Of a stretch of DNA of 43,901 bases, positions 7,115 through 15,472 are shown piece by piece. Source of the DNA: JANWLD01 sp036278875 (lineage in GTDB: Bacteria > Patescibacteriota > Saccharimonadia > Saccharimonadales > 2-12-FULL-41-12); the NCBI GenBank assembly GCA_036278875.1, contig DASUKF010000001.1:1-43901 (forward strand). Reading direction: 5' to 3'. The notes beneath the pieces are model-generated. The model did no database searches, was not told the DNA's origin, and was given only the letters and a program-made list of their open reading frames with translations. A program made the position numbers and the translations under genes. How positions within the stretch are numbered: position 1 is the stretch's first letter; the number at the start of each line of letters is the position of its first letter.

Positions 7115-7732
7115 ATGGCCCAGGCAACAATTGACACCCCGGAAATAGCCACCGGTACGGACCTTATAGAAGCTTATCAGCGGGGTTTTGAGCTCGATGA
7201 GTTTATCTTTAAACAGCATCAGGTGGTCATCGAAGCCGAGCGGGAAATAGTCGACCCGCTGAAAGAGCGGGAAGAGGTGGAAAGAGTTGATGATATACCT
7301 GAGGGTGATTTTGGTGAACTGGCCGGGCGAAGCTTGACGGCGCATATTGAAAAGGTCAAACTGCGCCGGGCGCAGGGGGAGTTGAATGTTCTTAACCGGG
7401 CTGTTGGTGAGCAGGTTCCCGGCAGAAAGATAGAAATCGCAAGCGTGTCCGATGAGCTTAAGCCTATCCAACAATTCTATCGGAATATGCAAACAGGCCA
7501 ACTTGATCCCTCGAAAGGTATTTTGGGTCTTACGGGTACGTTTCCTTTTTCTTCGCGGGTAAATCCTGGAAGGGTCAAGGGCAGCATCGTTCCCGGCGTT
7601 GATTTAGCATCGAACAGGCTTATGATACGGCCTCGCAGGATGACCGTGCACGGAATAGCTGGTGACAGGTGGCAGGCCATTATGATTGGCGGTGATGGAG
7701 AACCGATGGTCAAGGTCGAGTTCCTTGATTAG
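7115..7732 (+). CDS. Hypothetical cytosolic protein, 205 residues
   Basis: I do not recognise a family. The N-terminal 100 residues are highly charged and probably helical (EAEREIVDPLKEREEVERV, then a KVKLRRAQGELNVLNRAVG helix). The C-terminal half is richer in Gly, Pro and Val, with short strands such as RLMIRPRRMTVHGIAG and RWQAIMIGG, as in a small beta domain. It has no signal or membrane segment. The gene has its own -10 box and AGGAG, and is followed 33 bases later by a separately promoted membrane gene. Confidence 0.75.
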   Translation: MAQATIDTPEIATGTDLIEAYQRGFELDEFIFKQHQVVIEAEREIVDPLKEREEVERVDDIPEGDFGELAGRSLTAHIEKVKLRRAQGELNVLNRAVGEQVPGRKIEIASVSDELKPIQQFYRNMQTGQLDPSKGILGLTGTFPFSSRVNPGRVKGSIVPGVDLASNRLMIRPRRMTVHGIAGDRWQAIMIGGDGEPMVKVEFLD

Positions 7733-7752
7733 CCGGGAGATATAAACGGTCA

Positions 7753-7758
7753 TATAAT
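7753..7758 (+). promoter_or_regulatory. -10 box of the membrane protein-ligA pair
   Basis: TATAAT at 7753-7758 lies 7 bases before the ATG at 7766. No Shine-Dalgarno is present, so a leaderless transcript is predicted. Confidence 0.55.
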
Positions 7759-7765
7759 AAGTTGC

Positions 7766-8701
7766 ATGGCAAAAAGCAAAACCGTACGGAGAGAAAAAAA
7801 ACCAAGGGTTAGAAAACAGCCTCAGTACAAGAGCTTCCGCCTGTCAAAGAAAATAAAACCGTCTGCTAAGAAGCCTCTGCCGGGAATAATCAGACTGTGC
7901 AAAATCGCACTTAGACCGCTTAAGCAGGATAAGAAACTATTCTTCGGGATAATGGCGATATATTTTTTGCTGGTGGTAGTGTTCGTCAGTGGAATCGGCT
8001 CGCTGACCAGCTTTGTCCAGGTCAAGCAGAACCTTGAACAGGCTCTAGGCGGAAATATAAATAATATTTCGTCGGGTTTGGTACTGTTTTCATATGCCCT
8101 AGGCTCCGGTGCGGGGAGCGGGTCCACTACGAACTATCAGACATTCATCTTTCTGATAATAAGTCTTGTTTTCATATGGTCCATAAGACAAGTCCTGGCA
8201 GGAGAAAGGATAGGGGTGAAGCAGGCATTTTACCAGGGTATTTACCCGTTGGTGCCGTTTCTGCTGATAATGTTCGTCATAGGGCTGCAGATTATACCTC
8301 TGATTATAGGCGGTTTTATCTTAGCTACGGTAGTAGGCAATGGACTCGCCGTCAACGGCTTGGAGCAATCTATATTCTGGATAATATTCATTCTGCTGGC
8401 GCTACTCTCCTTTTATATGATACTTTCTTCGCTGTTCGCACTTTATATTTCGACATTGCCTGACATGACACCTATGAAGGCGCTGCGCTCCGCTCGCAGT
8501 CTGGTCCTGCATAGGAGGCTGCCGATTACACTGCGCCTGCTCGGCCTGCCCATAGCCCTGACACTCTTATACGCACTGATACTGCTTCCTCTTATATTCA
8601 TAATACCGGTACTGGTAGTGCCCGTGTTCCTTCTACTTAACAGCTTCGGTCTTTTCTTCATTCATTCTTATCTCTATAACTTGTACAGGTGTCTGCTATG
8701 A
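7766..8701 (+). CDS. Multispanning membrane protein with basic N-terminus
   Basis: A 311-residue protein. Residues 1-50 are strongly Lys/Arg-rich. About six or seven hydrophobic segments follow, starting near 58-80 (GIMAIYFLLVVVFVSGIGSL) and ending with a long pair near 252-292. Between them is a conserved-looking cytosolic loop, SARSLVLHRRLP. No enzyme or transporter signature is visible; I cannot name the family. Its stop codon overlaps the ligA start (ATGA), so the two are translated in a coupled way. This arrangement does not itself reveal a function. Confidence 0.8.
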   Translation: MAKSKTVRREKKPRVRKQPQYKSFRLSKKIKPSAKKPLPGIIRLCKIALRPLKQDKKLFFGIMAIYFLLVVVFVSGIGSLTSFVQVKQNLEQALGGNINNISSGLVLFSYALGSGAGSGSTTNYQTFIFLIISLVFIWSIRQVLAGERIGVKQAFYQGIYPLVPFLLIMFVIGLQIIPLIIGGFILATVVGNGLAVNGLEQSIFWIIFILLALLSFYMILSSLFALYISTLPDMTPMKALRSARSLVLHRRLPITLRLLGLPIALTLLYALILLPLIFIIPVLVVPVFLLLNSFGLFFIHSYLYNLYRCLL

Positions 8702-10728
8702 ACAAAGAAAAAGCCAAAGAAAGAATAGACAAGTTAAGCAGGCAGATAGATGAATACCGCTACCGTTACCACGTGCTCGACGACCCTATGATAACCGATG
8801 AGATATATGACTCATTGACACGTGAGCTTAAGGAACTTGAAGAGAAATTTCCCCAGTTCTTATCGCCGGACTCACCCACGCAGAGGGTAGGCGGCAAGCC
8901 TCTGGAAAAATTCACCGCCGTGCCGCATGAGTCACCGATGCTGAGTCTGAACGACGTATTTACACCGGACGAACTGCAGGCCTGGCTGGGCAGGCTGAAG
9001 AAGCTGCTACCGGAGCAAAAAGAATTCGAATTCCATATGGATTTAAAAATGGACGGACTTGCCTGTGCATTGATTTACGAGGGCGGCCGGCTGGTGAGAG
9101 GGCTGACCCGAGGAGACGGTCTTGTCGGCGAGGACGTGACCCAGAATATACGAACCATACGGTCAATCCCGCTTATTTTAAGAAAAGATCCGGATATTCC
9201 CCCGGATTATTATCAGGGCAGGCTGGAAGTCCGCGGCGAGATAATGCTTTATAGGAAAGATTTTGAAGAGCTTAACCGTGAAAGGGAAAAGGAGGGCAAG
9301 GCGGCCTTCATGAATCCGCGCAATACCGCGGCCGGAACCGTACGCCAGCTGGACCCTTCTCTCGTAGCGGCGCGGCCGCTAAAGTTCCACGCCTATTCAC
9401 TTATCGCCCAAGGAATCCGAACAAAGTCGGAAGAATATGAAACCGCCCGCAAACTAGGCTTCATAGTCAACCGCCACATATACACCGTAAAAGATATCAA
9501 AGACATGCTGAAAGTTATAAACGAGTGGGAAGATAAAAGAAAGACACTGCCCTACAATACCGACGGTCTGGTTATCACCATAAACGACAAAGCGCTATAT
9601 AACCGCCTGGGTTTCGTCGGAAAAGCTCCCCGCGGTTCGGTCGCATACAAATATGCTCCGGAACAGGCGACTTCCAAAGTGAAAGACATTTTTATATCCA
9701 TTGGCAGGACGGGGGCAGCTACGCCTGTAGCTATGCTGGAGCCGACAGTTATCGCCGGATCATTGGTGCAGATGGCCACGCTGCATAATGAAGGAGAAGT
9801 TGAAAGAAAAGATATAAGGATAGGCGACACGGTAGCCGTGCATAAAGCGGGGGATATTATCCCCGAGGTAATAGAATCCTTACCCAGGCTCCGCGACGGG
9901 ACGCAGAAAAAATTTAAGATGCCAAAAGATTGCCCGGATTGCGGTACTGCGCTGGTTAAGCTAAAAGAAGATGAAGCCGTGTGGCGCTGTCCGAACAGCA
10001 GCTGTCCGTCGCGCCTTTCCAACCAGCTAAGGCACTTTGCCAGCAAAAGCGCACTGGATATAGAGGGCCTGGGCGAAAAAAACGTCGAGATTCTTTTGGA
10101 GAATAATCTGGTTAATAATGCCGCTGATTTTTATAATTTGAAAGCGGAAGATTTGAAGAAGCTGGAACGTTTCGCGGACATATCCGCTAACAAATTGGTG
10201 GCTGCCATAGCAGAAAAGAAACGTCCGGATCTGCATCGTTTCATATATGCATTGGGAATCCGACATGTCGGCGCGCAGACGGCCGTGGATCTGGCTAATA
10301 ATTTCAAAGATTTCGACAAATTTAAAAAAACTACTATCGACGAACTACAGAATGTCGCGGGTATCGGTGCTGTGGTAGCCGAATCGATAGTCGAATGGTT
10401 CGCCGAACCGGTTAATCAGAAACTGCTGGATGATTTTAAAGAAGCGGGTGTATCACCGAAGAAAGTCCACGTCAAAGAAAGCGCAATCACAGGCAAACGT
10501 TTTGTCATAACGGGAACGCTTTCGACCATGGACCGCGAAGCGGCGGCGGAAAAAGTCCGTTCGCTAGGCGGAATATTCCAGTCCAGTGTCGGCAAGGATA
10601 CGGACTACCTTGTAACAGGCGCCGGTACCGGCTCGGGCAAACTGGAAAAAGCGCAGAAGCACGGCACCGAGATAATAGACGAGGAAAAATTCTTCATGCT
10701 TATCAATTCCGCTGAAAAAGGTGTATAA
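8698..10728 (+). CDS. ligA: NAD-dependent DNA ligase LigA
   Basis: A 676-residue protein with full LigA architecture: N-terminal Ia domain (YRYRYHVLDDPMITDEIYDS), adenylation domain with the nucleophilic Lys117 in KMDG, OB fold, a four-Cys zinc finger (CPDCG and CPNSSC), helix-hairpin-helix repeats (LDIEGLGEKN, LQNVAGIGAVVAESI) and a C-terminal BRCT domain (GKRFVITGTLSTMDREAAAE). It seals nicks in replication and repair using NAD+. ATG 8698 is chosen over an in-frame GTG at 8689 because it forms an ATGA overlap with the upstream gene and matches the usual N-terminus. The -10-like TATAAT at 10724-10729 overlaps its stop codon. Confidence 0.98.
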   Translation: MNKEKAKERIDKLSRQIDEYRYRYHVLDDPMITDEIYDSLTRELKELEEKFPQFLSPDSPTQRVGGKPLEKFTAVPHESPMLSLNDVFTPDELQAWLGRLKKLLPEQKEFEFHMDLKMDGLACALIYEGGRLVRGLTRGDGLVGEDVTQNIRTIRSIPLILRKDPDIPPDYYQGRLEVRGEIMLYRKDFEELNREREKEGKAAFMNPRNTAAGTVRQLDPSLVAARPLKFHAYSLIAQGIRTKSEEYETARKLGFIVNRHIYTVKDIKDMLKVINEWEDKRKTLPYNTDGLVITINDKALYNRLGFVGKAPRGSVAYKYAPEQATSKVKDIFISIGRTGAATPVAMLEPTVIAGSLVQMATLHNEGEVERKDIRIGDTVAVHKAGDIIPEVIESLPRLRDGTQKKFKMPKDCPDCGTALVKLKEDEAVWRCPNSSCPSRLSNQLRHFASKSALDIEGLGEKNVEILLENNLVNNAADFYNLKAEDLKKLERFADISANKLVAAIAEKKRPDLHRFIYALGIRHVGAQTAVDLANNFKDFDKFKKTTIDELQNVAGIGAVVAESIVEWFAEPVNQKLLDDFKEAGVSPKKVHVKESAITGKRFVITGTLSTMDREAAAEKVRSLGGIFQSSVGKDTDYLVTGAGTGSGKLEKAQKHGTEIIDEEKFFMLINSAEKGV

Positions 10729-10729
10729 T

Positions 10730-10851
10730 CGCTAGCGGAATCGTGCGCATAAAGCGGCGCCAGCAAAAACAAAAATTTTAAAACAAAACTTGCCCGCCGC
10801 TAGGGTGGGCGCGCACGTCAGGCCCCGGCAAACGCCGGGGCTATTTATGCT
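10730..10851 (+). ncRNA. Candidate structured RNA with terminator, downstream of ligA
   Basis: TATAAT at 10724-10729 could start a transcript near 10736. Two nested helices follow: CGTGCGC (10742-10748) with GCGCACG (10811-10817), and AGCGGCG (10753-10759) with CGCCGCT (10795-10801). They are separated by an asymmetric internal loop (ATAA against nine bases) and close a long A-rich loop. A GC-rich hairpin at 10822-10841 ends the unit. No open frame of note is present. It does not match the SRP RNA, tmRNA, RNase P RNA or 6S patterns I know. It could also be a structured 3' end of the ligA mRNA. Confidence 0.5.
10822..10851 (+). terminator. Terminator-like hairpin after ligA and the candidate RNA
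   Basis: GCCCCGGC (10822-10829), loop AAAC, GCCGGGGC (10834-10841): an 8-bp perfect stem followed by TATTTAT. The T tract is short, so termination may be moderate. Confidence 0.7.
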
Positions 10852-10932
10852 AAAATATGTAAGTTAAAAGTTTTGCTGGTTGCACTAAGGATGCTTCGTT
10901 CGCGCCTATAGAAAGTGCCACTGGCAGTTTCC

Positions 10933-11009
10933 GGGGATATAGCTCAGTTGATTAGAGCGCATCGCTGGCAGCGATGAGGTCGAGGGTTTGAGTCCCTCTA
11001 TCTCCACCA
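10933..11009 (+). tRNA. tRNA-Ala (GGC)
   Basis: Acceptor GGGGATA pairs with TATCTCC, followed by A and an encoded CCA. The anticodon stem CATCG/CGATG encloses loop CTGGCAG with anticodon GGC. D-arm AGCTCAGTTGATTAGAGC and T-arm GAGGGTTTGAGTCCCTC are typical. The 5' leader contains an inverted GCACT...AGTGC pair at about 10881-10917. Confidence 0.96.
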
Positions 11010-11037
11010 TATTGGCTTGTTTGCACTGACATGCTGG

Positions 11038-11043
11038 TATAAT
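11038..11043 (+). promoter_or_regulatory. -10 box of the anchored orphan gene
   Basis: TATAAT at 11038-11043, with TTGTTT at 11017-11022 upstream at a short 15-base spacing. AGGGAGAA at 11056-11063 precedes the GTG start at 11068. Confidence 0.55.
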
Positions 11044-11067
11044 AGGCTGAACATCAGGGAGAAGACA

Positions 11068-12039
11068 GTGAAGAAAAATAATTCCGTAAAGAAAAATAAT
11101 TCAAAAAAATCCACTCGCAATTTGAGGATACCAGTACCAAAGTTCAAAAAGCTCACGCCGCAGAGACTGGCTATAGATCTGATTGTCCTGGCCTGCATAA
11201 TCCTTCTGGGCGTGTCCAGCTGGTTGTGGTGGAGCAAGATTGTAATGAACCCGGGCAGGGCTCTTGATGATGCTATCGCAAACAGTCTGCATACCCGAAG
11301 CGTTACCAAGCATGTCACGCAGGTCGGCACTACCGGCAGCGTAGACCAGGTTTCGTATCTTTCTTTCTTCCCCGGCTCCATAGGGGCCCAGACCGATACG
11401 GTTCTTACCCAGGGTATAGGTTCCAACTCGGCCTCGGTAAATACTGAAACCATCGGGACAACTGACAGGGATTTTGTCCGGTATACTGACGTAAAAGGCG
11501 CGGATAACCTATCCGGCGCCCAGAGACTGAAGACGCTTCTGGGCGTATGGGCTGAAAGAAATCAGGATATTGCGAAGGGTCAGAGAGTATCATTCCTGAA
11601 CGAATCCATGTTCGGCATAGTACCGTTCGGTTATTTCAATGACGCAGAAAAAAGCCAGCTTATCGGCCTGATAAACCAAAAGGGCATATATAAGTACACA
11701 TCCGCTACCCGCAGTATAGAGAACAGACGGCCTGTTTACATCTACACGCTCGCCCTTAACCCGGCCGATCTTGTAGATGTCATGCATGAATATGTCCGTC
11801 TCAGCGGCGCCGGGGATCCCAGCCAGTTTGACTCAACTCAATACAAAGGCTTGGGAGTGCTTCATATACAACTTACAGTAGATATCCTAAGCAGGCAGAT
11901 AATAGAGGTTCAGTATCCCACCGGCCGGGTAGAGAATTACAGCGGTTATAACTTATACAAACAGATAAACCTGCCGGCTGATACCATACCTATCGAAGAG
12001 CTCCAGAAACGTCTGCAGGGCCAGGGCTCTAACGCCTAG
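11068..12039 (+). CDS. Membrane-anchored protein of unknown function, 323 residues
   Basis: The GTG at 11068 has AGGGAG five bases upstream; a longer frame from TTG 11017 would overlap the promoter, so the short start is chosen. The N-terminus is Lys/Asn-rich (VKKNNSVKKNNSKKS), followed by one transmembrane helix at about 35-56 and a large soluble domain that should face outside. That domain has mixed strands and polar loops, for example VDQVSYLSFFPGSIGAQ and GRVENYSGYNLYKQINLPAD, as seen in anchored hypothetical proteins of CPR bacteria. No catalytic motif was found and I do not recognise the family. A surface role is an inference. Confidence 0.75.
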   Translation: MKKNNSVKKNNSKKSTRNLRIPVPKFKKLTPQRLAIDLIVLACIILLGVSSWLWWSKIVMNPGRALDDAIANSLHTRSVTKHVTQVGTTGSVDQVSYLSFFPGSIGAQTDTVLTQGIGSNSASVNTETIGTTDRDFVRYTDVKGADNLSGAQRLKTLLGVWAERNQDIAKGQRVSFLNESMFGIVPFGYFNDAEKSQLIGLINQKGIYKYTSATRSIENRRPVYIYTLALNPADLVDVMHEYVRLSGAGDPSQFDSTQYKGLGVLHIQLTVDILSRQIIEVQYPTGRVENYSGYNLYKQINLPADTIPIEELQKRLQGQGSNA

Positions 12040-12096
12040 CCCGGGCTGCCGTACCAGAGGCGCTTTAGGTTATACTGTCTAGGGTACTTATAAGCG

Positions 12097-12852
12097 ATGC
12101 AAGTATTAGTTGAAGACTCTATCATAAGTTATCAGGACATTGGCAAAAAAGACGGAAAAGTCATACTTTTTTTGCACGGCTGGGCTGACGAAAGTTCGAA
12201 TTTCAAAGCGCTAGCTAGCGTTTTTTCCGATAATTACCGTTGCATAATCATTGATTTGCCCGGTTTCGGCGGTTCGGAGATACCGAAAGAACCTTTATAC
12301 TTGCCTGATTTTTCCCGGAAAGTCGCAAAGTTCCTGGTAAAGATTCGCACCCGGCCTTATGCCGTAATCGGACATTCCAATGGCGGAGCCATAGCCATAA
12401 ATGCCATATCGGGCAATGAAATATCACCGAAGAAACTGGTGCTGTTGGCTTCTTCCGGAATAAGAAGCGGCCAGAGTTTCAAGAAGACCGCGCTAAAATT
12501 GCTGGCAAAGCCCGCCAAGGCGAGTCTAATCATGGTGCCGGCCGGAAAAAGAAAAGGCCTAAAAAGAAAACTTTATGCCCGTATAGGCTCAGACTATATG
12601 GTAGCCGAGAATATGAAAGATACGTTTAAACATATAGTTTCATATGACATATCGGCCGACGCCGCAAGTCTGGATTTGCCCGTGTTGCTGATATACGGCG
12701 AGGCTGATAAGACAACTCCGCCGCAGATGGGCAGGAGATTGAAAGAAATTATTAAATCATCCAGGCTGGAAACAATCCCCGGCGCGGGACACTTCATCCA
12801 TCTGGATAAAAAAGACGAAGTAGCCGGTCTTATCAAAGGATTCTTAAAATGA
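12097..12852 (+). CDS. Alpha/beta-fold hydrolase
   Basis: A 251-residue protein with the fold's hallmarks: the oxyanion strand VILFLHGWADESSNF, nucleophile elbow GHSNGG, acid in LLIYGEADKTTPP and catalytic His in IPGAGHFIHLD. It has a lid insertion rich in Lys between residues of about 135 and 180. The substrate is unknown. The gene overlaps the downstream Mur ligase start (ATGA), so it is translationally coupled to a cell-wall gene. It has no Shine-Dalgarno; a possible -10 (TATACT, 12071-12076) lies 20 bases before the ATG. Confidence 0.9.
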   Translation: MQVLVEDSIISYQDIGKKDGKVILFLHGWADESSNFKALASVFSDNYRCIIIDLPGFGGSEIPKEPLYLPDFSRKVAKFLVKIRTRPYAVIGHSNGGAIAINAISGNEISPKKLVLLASSGIRSGQSFKKTALKLLAKPAKASLIMVPAGKRKGLKRKLYARIGSDYMVAENMKDTFKHIVSYDISADAASLDLPVLLIYGEADKTTPPQMGRRLKEIIKSSRLETIPGAGHFIHLDKKDEVAGLIKGFLK

Positions 12853-14264
12853 GGCCGCTAAGCTATCTCTCTATAAAGGTGCCTGTCTATTTTGCGTATA
12901 TGGCCCAGCAGGTCGAATACGAACCGCGGAAACTTATGGATTGGCTGAAGCGTATGCCGCAGCTTACCAGAGTCATGCACCGTCAGAAACTGGTATTAAC
13001 CAAGAAGGCTTCCGCCCTGGTCATATTCCAATATCTGGCTGTTCTGGTTTATGCGGCACTTATAGGTATTATATGTGCTAGTCTCAGCTTGGGCTTCGTA
13101 GTTTTTATACTGTTGTTCCCGCTAGCCAGCCTGATTGCACTTGTGTCAGCTATATACGCCGGCCAGATCATAAGCCTGCCCTTTGACACCATGCTTATCC
13201 GACGTTCCAGAAAGATATTTGCCGCGCACAAAGGACTGAAGATAGTCATACTCGGCAGTTACGGCAAGACCTCTATGAAAGAGCTTCTGCTCGAAACATT
13301 TGAGGGGAACAGGAAAGTGAAAGCCACCCCCGGCAACAAAAATGTGCCGATAAGCCACGCCCGCTGGGCCTCCCGCCTGAATGGCGACGAAGAGATCTTG
13401 CTGATAGAACTGGGCGAAGCCAAGCCCGGGGACATAGCAGGTTTCTGCCGTAATATATCGCCTGACATGGCCATTCTCACTGGTGTGGCTCCGAACCACT
13501 TGGACAAATACAGGACGCTGGATAATCTGGCCGATGATTTGTCATCGATAAAAGAATACGTCACTCAAGACAGGATATATGTCAATTACGACGCCGAAAG
13601 CCTGTTCGCAAAAAACAGGCTGGATAAAAAGAAAGTCCGTTTGTTCGGTGTCTCAGGCTCAAGTGGTGTCAGTATAAAAGATGTGAAAGTAAGCCTTACG
13701 GGTATGAGCCTTACGGCTGTTTCAGACAAAAAGAATATGAAGCTTATGACCGGTATGGTCGGCAAGCATTTGATCGGCCCGATTTCCGTGTGCTTGTCCC
13801 TGGCGCTTGAAATCGGCCTTTCAGAGGGCGAGATTAAAAAAGCTATTCGAACCACTAAGCCTTTCGAGCATAGGTTGCAGCCGAAAGAAATCGGCGGTGC
13901 CTGGATAATAGACGACACATATAACGGTAGCCTGGAAGGTTTCCGTGCCGGACTCGAACTGTTAAAAGAATTAAAAGCGAAGCGTAAGATATATGTTACG
14001 CCCGGCCTGGTCGACCAGGGTGAGGAAACGGAGAATGTGCATAAAGAAATAGGCAGGCTCATAGCAAAATGTGCTCCTGATAGAGTCGTTCTGATTAATA
14101 ATTCCGTCACAAGCTATATAAAGGATTCGTTGGAAGGATCCGGCTATAAGGGCGAGATAGACCTGAGAGATGACCCGCTGGAGTTTTATACGAACCTGGA
14201 GCATATGCTTGCCGCCGGCGACATAGCCCTTCTACAGAACGACTGGACGGACAATTACGCCTAA
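12849..14264 (+). CDS. MurF-like Mur ligase with N-terminal membrane segments
   Basis: A 471-residue protein. Residues 1-50 are basic and amphipathic, then two transmembrane helices lie at about 55-76 and 79-105. The Mur ligase ATPase domain follows, with P-loop GSYGKTS at 136-142, TPGNKNVPISHARW, the GEAKPGDIAGF and GVAPNHLDKY segments, then a C-terminal domain with DDTYNGSLEGFRAGLELL, which matches the MurF DDxYNxxPxS signature region. Standard MurF adds D-Ala-D-Ala to UDP-MurNAc-tripeptide, and its first 80-100 residues form the UDP-sugar domain, which I cannot see here. The ddl gene follows directly, which supports a MurF role; a membrane-linked substrate is an alternative. Confidence 0.85.
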   Translation: MRPLSYLSIKVPVYFAYMAQQVEYEPRKLMDWLKRMPQLTRVMHRQKLVLTKKASALVIFQYLAVLVYAALIGIICASLSLGFVVFILLFPLASLIALVSAIYAGQIISLPFDTMLIRRSRKIFAAHKGLKIVILGSYGKTSMKELLLETFEGNRKVKATPGNKNVPISHARWASRLNGDEEILLIELGEAKPGDIAGFCRNISPDMAILTGVAPNHLDKYRTLDNLADDLSSIKEYVTQDRIYVNYDAESLFAKNRLDKKKVRLFGVSGSSGVSIKDVKVSLTGMSLTAVSDKKNMKLMTGMVGKHLIGPISVCLSLALEIGLSEGEIKKAIRTTKPFEHRLQPKEIGGAWIIDDTYNGSLEGFRAGLELLKELKAKRKIYVTPGLVDQGEETENVHKEIGRLIAKCAPDRVVLINNSVTSYIKDSLEGSGYKGEIDLRDDPLEFYTNLEHMLAAGDIALLQNDWTDNYA

Positions 14265-14285
14265 TTGTACAGCCTAATTGCATGC

Positions 14286-14291
14286 TATAAT
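14286..14291 (+). promoter_or_regulatory. -10 box of ddl
   Basis: TATAAT at 14286-14291, 8 bases before the ATG at 14300, with TTGTAC at 14265-14270 upstream (15-base spacing). No Shine-Dalgarno; a leaderless mRNA is predicted. Confidence 0.6.
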
Positions 14292-14299
14292 TGCAATAT

Positions 14300-15466
14300 A
14301 TGAAAACAGTAGCGGTTATCTTCGGTGGGCGTTCCACGGAGCATGACGTATCAGTAGTGACGGCACTGTCCAGCATCATCAAGCCCTTGGGGCTGACTAA
14401 AAAGTACAAAGTAGAAGCTATCTATATAGCCAAAGACGGCAGCTGGTATTGGGACGAGAAACTGAAAGACATAAAGCTTTATCAGCACGGGTTGGAGCAA
14501 TTCCTGCATAAGACTTCGCCGGCCAGCGTACAGTTTGACGGCGGCATGACACTTATAAAATCCAGCGGCATAGCCGGCCGCAAGACTGCGCGCAAAATAG
14601 ACATAGTATTCCCGGCTACCCACGGTACTTATGGTGAAGACGGCAGTCTGATGGGACTTCTTCGCATGGCTAATATACCTTTTGTCGGCTGTGATATGGA
14701 CGCCAGCGTACTGGCTATGGACAAGGTGCTGGCCAAGCAAGTCGTGCGTGATAACGGAATACCGGTTTCCAAATATGAGGTTATACAGAGCAGTGATTTT
14801 GCCCGCAATGCAGGCCGGACAATCACAGCCATAGAAGAGAGCCTGAAATATCCCGTCTTCGTCAAGCCGGCGCATCTGGGCTCGAGTATCGGTATCGGCC
14901 GGGCTGTAAATAAGAATGAACTACAGAATACAATAGAAGTGGCTACACACTACGACGACAAGGTACTTGTGGAAGAAGAAGTTTCTAATCTCACGGAAGT
15001 CACTCTGCCGATAATCGGCAATTACGAACTCAAGCCCGCTCTTTTGGAGCGTCCCTTGACCAGTCCGGAAGATTTCTTTGATTTCGAGACCAAGTACATG
15101 AGCGGCGGAAAAAAAGGCGGCGGTAAAAAGGCTGCCAGCAAAGGTTCCCAAGGCTATAGCGAAATACCGGCCAAACTCCCCACAGAACTTTATGACAAGG
15201 CCGAAAAGACAGGCTTGAATGCTTACCGGGCGCTTGGCTGCCAAGGCATAGCACGTATAGACATGCTCATAGACAACAAGACCGGAACCGTATATTTCAA
15301 TGAGGCCAATCCTTTGCCCGGCAGTCTTTATGCGCACAATTTCCGTGCTGCAGGCATAAGCAGCGTGGAGCTCGTTGAAGAGCTGGTACGCTTGAGCGAA
15401 GAACGCTGGCAGCACGAGGCGTCCCGTAATACCGTCTTCCAAACTAATTATCTCCAGCAATTTTAG
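14300..15466 (+). CDS. ddl: D-alanine-D-alanine ligase
   Basis: A 388-residue ATP-grasp enzyme that joins two D-Ala for peptidoglycan. Visible family features: VIFGGRSTEHDVSVVTA at the N-terminus, PATHGTYGEDGSLMGLL, the ATP-grasp strand YPVFVKPAHLGSSIGI, and the metal-binding end FNEANPLPGSLY. A Lys/Gly-rich insert (GGKKGGGKKAASKGS, residues about 269-284) interrupts the loop after FDFETKYMS, where family members normally run on directly to the lid loop. ATG 14300 is chosen; an in-frame TTG at 14291 overlaps the -10 box. It sits between the MurF-like gene and an aminotransferase. Confidence 0.95.
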   Translation: MKTVAVIFGGRSTEHDVSVVTALSSIIKPLGLTKKYKVEAIYIAKDGSWYWDEKLKDIKLYQHGLEQFLHKTSPASVQFDGGMTLIKSSGIAGRKTARKIDIVFPATHGTYGEDGSLMGLLRMANIPFVGCDMDASVLAMDKVLAKQVVRDNGIPVSKYEVIQSSDFARNAGRTITAIEESLKYPVFVKPAHLGSSIGIGRAVNKNELQNTIEVATHYDDKVLVEEEVSNLTEVTLPIIGNYELKPALLERPLTSPEDFFDFETKYMSGGKKGGGKKAASKGSQGYSEIPAKLPTELYDKAEKTGLNAYRALGCQGIARIDMLIDNKTGTVYFNEANPLPGSLYAHNFRAAGISSVELVEELVRLSEERWQHEASRNTVFQTNYLQQF

Positions 15467-15472
15467 AATGCC

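Noticed and set aside
6572..7501. A 309-codon open frame on the minus strand
   Set aside because: It lies antisense across htpX and part of the next gene, both of which have clear signatures or start signals. Its translation is rich in His, Cys and Arg and shows no domain.
12031..12070. Possible terminator after the anchored orphan gene (CGCCT...AGGCG with AGCCCGGGCT)
   Set aside because: The loop is long and no T tract follows; AGCCCGGGCT has no loop and cannot form a useful hairpin alone.
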